Source of the DNA: Lineus longissimus
Taxonomy: Eukaryota; Nemertea; Pilidiophora; Heteronemertea; Lineidae
Assembly: GCF_910592395.1 (NCBI RefSeq)
Contig: NC_088310.1
Coordinates: forward strand, 18,111,501-18,175,500
Direction: 5' to 3'
Length of the DNA: 64,000 nt
This document shows, piece by piece, positions 57,401 through 64,000 of this stretch (position 1 is its first letter; each line of letters starts with the position of its first letter). Under the pieces are notes generated by a model. That model saw nothing but the letters and a program-made list of their open reading frames with translations, searched no databases and was not told the origin of the DNA. The position numbers and the translations under genes are program-made.

Positions 57401-60400
57401 TGGGGATACTGACTGTCAGTTCATTGTGCGATCATGAGCACTGCACATTCTCGGCACTTCTTGTTCAACTTCAATTTCCGGACCAGTCTTTTTACGTCGT
57501 TGTCCTCACTCATTGGGAAACTGGCGACTGTCCAAAGTACGTTTTGGATTGAACGAGGAAGTTTTATTATCATACCACAACGGTTTATTTCAACAAAATG
57601 ACGGGTCAACTTACCATCGAAAGAATCGTTTTAGCCTGAGACCATTGCCGTTGTCGACTTGGTAAGCGCCGAAAGGTGTAATGTTGGCGGTGATAAAACC
57701 CTGGCCCGTCGCAACAAAGATCAGTGATATGCAGAACAAGGCCATTCTCCCTGAAAACTGAATTAACACTATTACTGGTTGTCATTAAATCGTGTTTTGT
57801 GTGAATGGGATTCGTCGATGTGTGTAATTAAAGATTATCAAAAGATGCTGTTTGCGCCTTATCAGCGCTCAACTGCGAAATCGGTCAAGAGCCGTCAAAG
57901 CAAATTCTATGTACTCACATTAATTTGCACTTCCGTCGTCTTGAGAACAACAGTTAGGATGAGCAAAATAGCCATTCCTGGAAGAGAGAACAAGGTGACG
58001 TGCAGTTTATTAGTAAATCCAATTGCTGCTAAGCTTGCTTATGCTGTTCGCCATGACTCCGTCCATCCTGAACTTCAGTGCAACACTCGGCACCAATGAC
58101 CGAGCTTTTGCGAAGGGAGGAGTGACTCACTCTCGTATGCGAGGATGGACTCCGTCCGATCATTAGTCAACATACTTTTTAGCTCACCTCTGGGGAACTT
58201 TATACGATACCGTGGCGTCCGTCGTCCGTCGGCGTCCGGCGTCGTCCGTTAGCGGAGCACGTTTCGTCACCACCAGGGCTAGATGGCTAAAACTTGGTGT
58301 GATGGTAGCTTTGAGCAATATGCCCAGACCTATTTGTCTTTTTCGCGATATGACCTACTCTCTGGCCTCCAGGCGGCCATCTTGGAAATTGTTTTTTTGC
58401 CCTTTTGAAGCTAATGGTTGTACGTAGAGTGATGAAATTTTTATGGTGGGTGTATCTAATAAGGTTAAATGACATATCACCTGGGTTTTTGATTTGACCT
58501 TCTTTTCAAGGTCACAGAGGTCAAAATTCACTAAATCACCGATAGGTGGCACGTTTCGTTTCTATTTGAGCTGGAAGGTTCTAAACTTGGGAGGACATAT
58601 ATCTAGGGACCCTCTATTCTACCCCAAAAATTTGTCTCGCTCGGACTTCAAATATGGCCGCCAGGCGGTCATCTTGAAAACTAAACAAAGTCGGATTGCA
58701 ACAAAATTTCATGTGATTGTATATCTATGCACTCTCTACAACATCCTTGATTTTCAGTCAAATCCATCGACCATTGATATCGATATTTCGCTTTAGCATC
58801 AATCAGATTATGTATCTATCATTACGTTCCAAAATTTTCACCATCTTAGCGTCGTTCGTGTTTGCCTGAAAATCCATCCAAAAATGACCCAAAATGATAT
58901 ATTGTTACACATGTAATTGATATCTAGACATGTCAGAACCAATAAAACACTGCCAATGTAGTTGTTAATGTCGTACAGATGCTGCATGCAAAAATCAGCT
59001 CAAAATTCCAACCGCTTCATGTTTTTTAAACATTTGGAATTTTTTTGCAAATTTCTGCCATCGAACTCAAAAAGGGGCCTTGGATGCAGGGCCTATATGA
59101 CCATTCATGAGCATGAATGTATAGGACTGAAAAGCCTATAAGACCTGGGTACAAGGTATTTTTAAAGCGGTCTGCATCCACGAACTGTGCGTGATATAAC
59201 GCTGAATATGCGAGATATTGATGATAATCTGATAGGTGTTAGAGCGAAATTTTTATATCAAATGATGGTTTGGTAGTTATTCTTTAAAATATCACGAAAA
59301 CGATATTCCCTCTCAATCAACAAGACTTAGATGTTTTCACCCGAAATCTTGGTTCAGTACTCAGACTGACATTGTCTTCCATGAAACTAGCCAGAAACTG
59401 TTCTCCCCATATCCACTGCACATGACATGCATTACATTACCCGAGGTGAGCACATGATCCCTGGACCATTTCATTTTAGTAACTGCTAAAGCATTGGACC
59501 TATTCTGAAATGCTATCAAGCACGAATGCTGTATGCATCAGATAAGAAAACGAAGAACGTTTAAACTTCTTGACCGTAAACATTTCTAATTGCTTAGGTT
59601 TCAGACGCGGGCACTTAACGTATGAGCAGTAGACCGCCTGGGCCCTTCGTCCAATTTTTCGCTGCTTACCTAAAAGAAACAGTACGTTTCCAGCACATAT
59701 TGTTTTATATCGACCAAAAACTGCGTCTCCCAGCAGGCCACCAATTATGGGGGTACTGTAAACAACACCTGGAATCAGATAGAAAGAAATAATGCGGATT
59801 TACCCTCAAGTCTCTGAGACACTCTATCCAAGGACACTAAAAACTGTTACACCTGTCTTTTTAAAGCTCGTTTTTTGCATCGGGCGCTTTTGTTAGACTC
59901 CCGGGACAGTCCAATCCCGCACCCTGGTTGTCTTTTCTCATATAACGAGCGACAGGACGAGGCCGGTCCGCGACGACTTTCCCATGCTCTATCCTCATAC
60001 TGACGAAAAGAGTGATGTGATTGTGACAGTCAACTGGTTGCGACATTACAAGCGAAAGACTCCCTGAATGTGATTACATCTTCTGTGGCTGTCCTGCAAA
60101 AGGTCGAAGGAACCGTAGTCGTAAGACGCACCCTGTCGTTGGATGTGATATAATTTTCAATCACTGACACTATAACCTACCGGAAAATACGATGCTGATG
60201 ATGACTGAGGTGGACTGAAGGAATCCAAGCTGATCTCTGCCAAACTCTGCAACATTTGGCGCCAACAAAAAGAAGGCGAACCCATTGAGCACCTCCATGC
60301 AGTAGATACATCCTACTGCGAACCGAGTCCCCCTGTATCGCATCGGGGTCGGGGAGATGAAGGTATAGGCGTCAGCGTCTGGGTTGACAATAATCGGCAT
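54433..60400 (-). CDS. SLC15-family (POT/PTR) transporter, 10 exons
   Basis: Exons in transcript order: 60400-60181, 59768-59670, 57977-57919, 57757-57615, 57074-56893, 56625-56438, 56224-56044, 55756-55598, 55159-55034, 54662-54433. Phases agree throughout; 528 aa. Best resemblance is to SLC15A4 (PHT1). TGQGFITANITPFGAYQVDN matches the strongest family block, and FFFNIGKLAAYL and DISLFWQVPQYVFIGFADM match later helices. About 12 hydrophobic segments are visible. SLC15 proteins carry peptides or histidine with protons; A3/A4 are lysosomal. The helix-1 ExxER proton-coupling motif is not conserved: the matching stretch reads MEVLNGFAFF. The large loop before the C-terminal helices also appears short. 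A longer in-frame extension upstream of the chosen Met exists, so the start is uncertain. The C-terminal tail has ENSFTPDVFD. Confidence 0.82.
56756..56842 (+). repeat. Short dispersed CTCCGGACGCAG element
   Basis: ACTCTCCGGACGCAGTGGAC to GAAATGGACTGCATAGGAG. Shares both end words with 7076-7146 and has partial copies near 54798 and 55540. In an intron of the SLC15-like gene. Confidence 0.45.
58181..59452 (+). mobile_element. Dispersed repeat with GCTCACCTC/GAGGTGAGC ends (1.27 kb)
   Basis: The left end TTAGCTCACCTCTGGGGAAC leads into CGTGGCGTCCGTCGTCCGTC and GGCGGCCATCTTG words. The right end, CCGAGGTGAGCAC, inverts the left one. No coding frame is found, although the sequence uses phrases typical of a widespread invertebrate repeat. 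It fills most of an intron of the SLC15-like gene. Confidence 0.55.
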
Positions 60401-61289
60401 GTTTCCAAGGCGATTCGACATCCAGTAAAAAGTCAAAAACAACTGAATCAATTCAACATAACAGTAACATCCGGCTCGGAAGACGAAGTCACAATCTTCC
60501 CACTTCTGAGGAGTCGCAGCTGCTTCAAAACGACTTTTAACATTACCCAAAAGTAAGAAAGGAGGAAAGTCCGATACAAGTCTTCGTAATGAACATAATC
60601 CGCACCATATTTGTTGACTGCTAATTCCCAACCGAATAGCTTCAGTGTACCAGGTAACCCTGTCCTGCTTCGTTATCCCAATATTGCAGTTCAAGTCAGA
60701 AGTTTTTGACTCATTCAGCAACAGGATTCAGCTAATTTGCCCACACATTTGTAAATCATAAACATGACTTGATTGACCTAATTACCTCACATACGTTTAT
60801 GTATACGCATATATAGCCTAAAGCCTATACATCGGTAAATCAATATTACTATCGAGTCACTATCATACTGTCCTCGACCAAGGGTCCTCGACTGATGTCC
60901 GGCTGACCCTGACCCGCCAGCGGCGACCCGGCAAAGCATTTTCCAACAAACAATATCTGTTGGCTCCTGCTCAGTGTTCTTAATACGTCAAGTATTGTCT
61001 TCTGCAATGTTTGATTTATCTGGCCTATGAAGTAAACAATAGTAATCATCCCAAGACATTCGATATTTAGATTGATCTCATTCTCCGAAAACGATGTTAA
61101 TTTTTTTTGATGCCAATTAATCATTTATCAGATTTTGGTGTTGTGACGGTAATCCGAAGACGTTCTAGTATAATATCTAAACCTCTATATTAGTTACTGA
61201 TGACGTCATCGACGATTGACGTCCCACCGACGTCGCGTCGTCTCTTCCTTGCCAACGAACGGGGGATAAGAAGAGACGTCACATCCACC
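60401..61289. other. Divergent intergenic region (SLC15-like / SAM gene)
   Basis: The two genes diverge from here. No other exon is recognised. TGACGTCA sits at 61200-61207 with further GACGTC words at 61218-61280, which suggests CRE/ATF-type control of the SAM-domain gene (inference). Confidence 0.4.
61200..61285 (+). promoter_or_regulatory. CRE-like cluster (TGACGTCA and GACGTC words)
   Basis: TGACGTCATCGACG at the start of the region, then TTGACGTCCC, CCGACGTCGC and AGACGTCAC within about 80 bp of the start codon at 61290. Palindromic GACGTC cores are CREB/ATF-type sites in animals. Function is inferred only. Confidence 0.4.
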
Positions 61290-62448
61290 ATGCCACGACG
61301 AAAAACAAAGAAACAAGAACTGCAGTCTGAGCTGGACGCGTTAGTGTCCAAGGCTTTGAAATGGACTGCTGCCCAAGTGGTCGAGTTTATCTGTGACCTG
61401 GGATTTCCTCAGTATGAGGTGAGTTGGGCTAGGTGTTCCAAGCCAATCTTTCTAAGCAGGAACAACCGTGAATGGTCCACTTTACCCATAGGTCTACACT
61501 CCGGACACAGTCCCTCCTGAAGGAAGCAGCGCTGTTGTGCTGTAAACTCAGCTAGAAGCCGTCTCTTTTATCAACACGTTAAAAAGCGACGCCTTCTCGT
61601 TTCAGCTCTGCTTTAGAGAAAACTTCATTTCGGGTCGCCAACTGGTCTTCATGGACATGTCAACACTGCCAGAAATTGGTATAACAGATTTCGAACACAT
61701 GAAGGTTAGTCGTGCGACCGCGTGTCCGACGAAGACCGAATCGAATGTGCCTTGGTCTACGTTTTGTGCCGCCCCATCTTCGTTGGCGGTCTCTCTCAAC
61801 ATTCTGGTTGTGACGCAAATTGGCCTCATCAGTGGTCCTATTTGGTCTGGGTTCTCGCCTGCAACCCCTCTGGTGTATATTAGAAATTCCCGGGTACCGC
61901 TCCCAGGGTCACCAAAGCGCACAAGCCGGAGCACCACGACAAGGTATTGGACCAGCCTCAGTCATAGGACCGATTTGGGTCAATGCAGAAACTTTCCTGG
62001 GCTCTATCAATTTTAGGTTTGTATTGATGGTGTAGGCTCCCGCATACTGAACTTACAGCGGCATTACCTCCGTAGCCGTCGTCCATGTCTTGTCTGGAAG
62101 CTGAGCAATGTCAACACATTGAGGGTCGAGATGAGACTCCCGGAACAGGAAGTGAAGTTTATCATTTCACAGCCACAAATTAGACTCTTGTCTTGTCATG
62201 TGTCGAATATTTGCATGGTCGGGAAAGACCACACTAATACTTCCCCGTTTTCTTACTTTCAGACCATCTGTCATGCTATCGACGATCTGCTCGGTATCGA
62301 CCGACTGACATCTGACCGGAGTGTAGGTTGGCCAAGGAGAGATCCTATGGCCCTCTACTTGGAGACAAAGACTAGGACCGGAGAGAGGATTAATGCTCTT
62401 GCCTTCTCAGCGTTCGTCGAGAAGTATGCCAATCAACTTCATACATAA
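61290..62448 (+). CDS. SAMD15: SAM-domain protein resembling SAMD15
   Basis: Exons 61290-61418, 61606-61704 and 62263-62448 join in phase to 137 aa. The start chosen is the ATG in a CCACCATGC context; an in-frame ATG at 61200 would add 30 residues. After a basic, charged N-terminus (PRRKTKKQELQSELDALV) comes a SAM domain, residues about 25-85: WTAAQVVEFICDLGFPQYE, then FISGRQLVFMDMSTLPEIG and ITDFEHMK. The tail, DDLLGIDRLTSDRSVGWPRR and ALYLETKTRTGERINAL, parallels the sequence after the SAM domain of vertebrate SAMD15, a poorly characterised protein. The vertebrate protein has a long N-terminal region that is absent here. SAM domains mediate protein-protein contacts. The gene is divergent from the SLC15-like gene. 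Confidence 0.72.
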
Positions 62449-62519
62449 ACCGACTCCTTTAAACGTTTCGGATTCAATGTCTCAATATCGCTTCAAACCA
62501 CATATCAAAAAGATGGTGA

Positions 62520-63600
62520 ATCAATGGAGCGATGCGTCTTCCTTTAGTGTCACATCCACCTCAAACGAACCTCAGAGACCTACTGGCAAAGCGTCTTTTT
62601 GAAGAGTCTCAACCAACATACGTGGTAGAGGCCGAGTTAGGGCTCACTCATTTGCCCTATTGTCACATCCATCTTAGGTTTGTAGAGACCAAGAGACAAT
62701 GCGCCCAATGGATCTTTCTGTCCACCTCAGATGTACTTTGGATACCTACAAGCAATGTGTCTCAAGCATCTTGCATAGTAGAGGCCCAGTGGGGAGCAAT
62801 TTATTTGCTTTTTTGTCACATCCATCTTAGAGGGTGGTGACCAAGAGGGAATGCGCCCAATGGGTCTTTCTGTTCAGCTCAGATATGCTTTGGAAATCTA
62901 TACGGCAATGTATCTTTCTGAAGGATCTCAATCACCTTGGATGGTAGAAGCCCAGTAGAGTACAACTCATTTACTTGATTGTAACACCCATCTTGGATGC
63001 ACCGAATGTGCGTCTTTCTGTGCATGCACCTTAGATGGATGTAAGGGTCTTGACCACCTTATATGGAAGAGACATAGCAGTGAACTGCAGTGAGACCACC
63101 ATAGATTGTACAAGAAGGAGCAATGCATCTTTATGTTTGGTCACAACCATCTTACATCTTAGAGATCCAGTAGAGGCCGAGTCATTTCTAGTGTCACATC
63201 AATTTTAGATGGAACAGACCAAGACAAACGAGACAATGCATCTTTCTCGTGGCACAGCCATCTTTGATGCAAGAGACCATATGGGGATAATGCGTCCTTC
63301 AAAAGGGTCTCAACCACATTAGATGGTAGAGACAAAGGAAGCAAAGCATCTTTCTTCAGTCTGACAGGGGCAACACGTGTTTCTTCAATGTCAGAACCCG
63401 CTTTGAATTTGATGGTAAAGACACAAGGGGGCAATGTGTCTTTCACCAGTAGCAGAACCTCCATCACTTAAACACTTGAAGGCAATGCAACATTTCACCA
63501 TCTGAATCCATCGTATGATGGCAGAGACATAGTTCAATCATCATTTGTCATGTTACCTGCCTTAGATAGCAAAGACCAAAATAACAGGCGTCCTTGCCGC
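62520..63600. repeat. Degenerate tandem repeat field (~70-100 bp units)
   Basis: Variants of AATGCGTCTTTCT, TCACATCCATCTTAGATG and GTAGAGACCAAG recur about a dozen times, with spacing of roughly 70-110 bp and many substitutions. No open frame runs through, so this is an old, non-coding repeat array. Confidence 0.65.
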
Positions 63601-64000
63601 AGGAGACACTGCTGACTAATGGCTCAGATTGATGGCTTATAGAAGACGAGAGGTCCCCGCTTCAAGCCCCGAAGTCCCTGCGAGACTCTAGTGTACTGCA
63701 AGGGTGTCGGCCAGGATGAAAGATAATCACAACTGGCAACAGGAGCAAGTACCAATTAATCAAAACCAACACATGAATATTCCAGATATATGTCGTGTAT
63801 TTGTAAACCTCAGCTGCACGATGAACACACCACACTAAAACACCTCGTTAACATGTTCATAAACCAAAAGTCTGTTATGACATAACACAAAATCCTGAGC
63901 TTTGTTGATATAAGAGTTGGAAGCATAAAGACAAGTAATGAAGAAATACTTTTAAACAAGTACCAACAAAAATATAGGCTGTCATTGAGCAAAAGCAGAG
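63601..64000. other. Window end, no gene seen
   Basis: AT-rich sequence with only short open frames and no recognised domain, repeat or RNA gene. Confidence 0.4.

Noticed and set aside
1-64000. CRISPR arrays, operons or prokaryotic elements
   Set aside because: The tandem arrays have no spacer structure, genes are intron-split, and no bacterial-type gene is present.

Overview
This is animal nuclear DNA, from an invertebrate metazoan and most likely a marine one. Every recognisable gene is split by spliceosomal introns with GT/AG borders. There is one nuclear-type tRNA gene, together with tRNA-derived SINEs, TA-flanked MITEs and a Mutator-like transposon. I cannot name the species. The intron-exon structure and domain content fit a lophotrochozoan, an invertebrate deuterostome or a relative. 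The exon junctions below were placed by hand and checked by reading-phase continuity; each complete gene model sums to a whole number of codons.

Layout. 1-6.9 kb: an unidentified minus-strand open frame, then a nearly intact 3.7-kb Mutator-like (MULE) transposon with long terminal inverted repeats, an 8-bp target-site duplication and a transposase frame. 7.0-11.9 kb (+): an 8-exon SLC51A (organic solute transporter alpha) gene. 12.5-24.1 kb (-): gephyrin (MogA plus MoeA domains), at least 16 coding exons, with a separate two-exon 554-aa gene of unknown function nested in one intron and a tRNA-Val gene just beyond the first exon found. 25.9-33.5 kb (+): a complete 10-exon mitochondrial ABC transporter, ABCB10, arranged head-to-head with gephyrin. 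34.6-35.2 kb: a 79-bp tandem array. 37.6-40.9 kb (-): a two-exon BTB-BACK-Kelch gene with a 1-kb pogo-like element in its intron. 43.1-45.2 kb (+): LRR1, a Cullin-2 substrate receptor. 47.9-52.9 kb (+): a secreted mucin-like protein of 1597 aa with a PAN/apple-like N-terminus and two large coding minisatellites (27-bp and 36-bp units), followed by decayed Thr-rich repeats. 54.4-60.4 kb (-): a 10-exon SLC15-type (POT/PTR) transporter lacking the usual proton-coupling ExxER motif. 61.3-62.4 kb (+): a small SAM-domain gene resembling SAMD15, followed by a degenerate repeat field.

The genes do not form a pathway. They cover solute transport (SLC51A, ABCB10, SLC15-like), molybdenum-cofactor synthesis (gephyrin), ubiquitin-ligase substrate receptors (Kelch gene, LRR1), one secreted repeat protein and one SAM-domain protein.

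The most notable non-gene signal is repeat load. A ~178-bp MITE with TA target sites occurs about twelve times in 64 kb in both orientations. Several large fold-back palindromes, three tandem arrays and at least three SINE types are also present. The strongest candidates for something undescribed are the two-array mucin-like protein, the nested 554-aa Cys/His protein inside gephyrin, the ExxER-less SLC15 relative and the autonomous-looking MULE.
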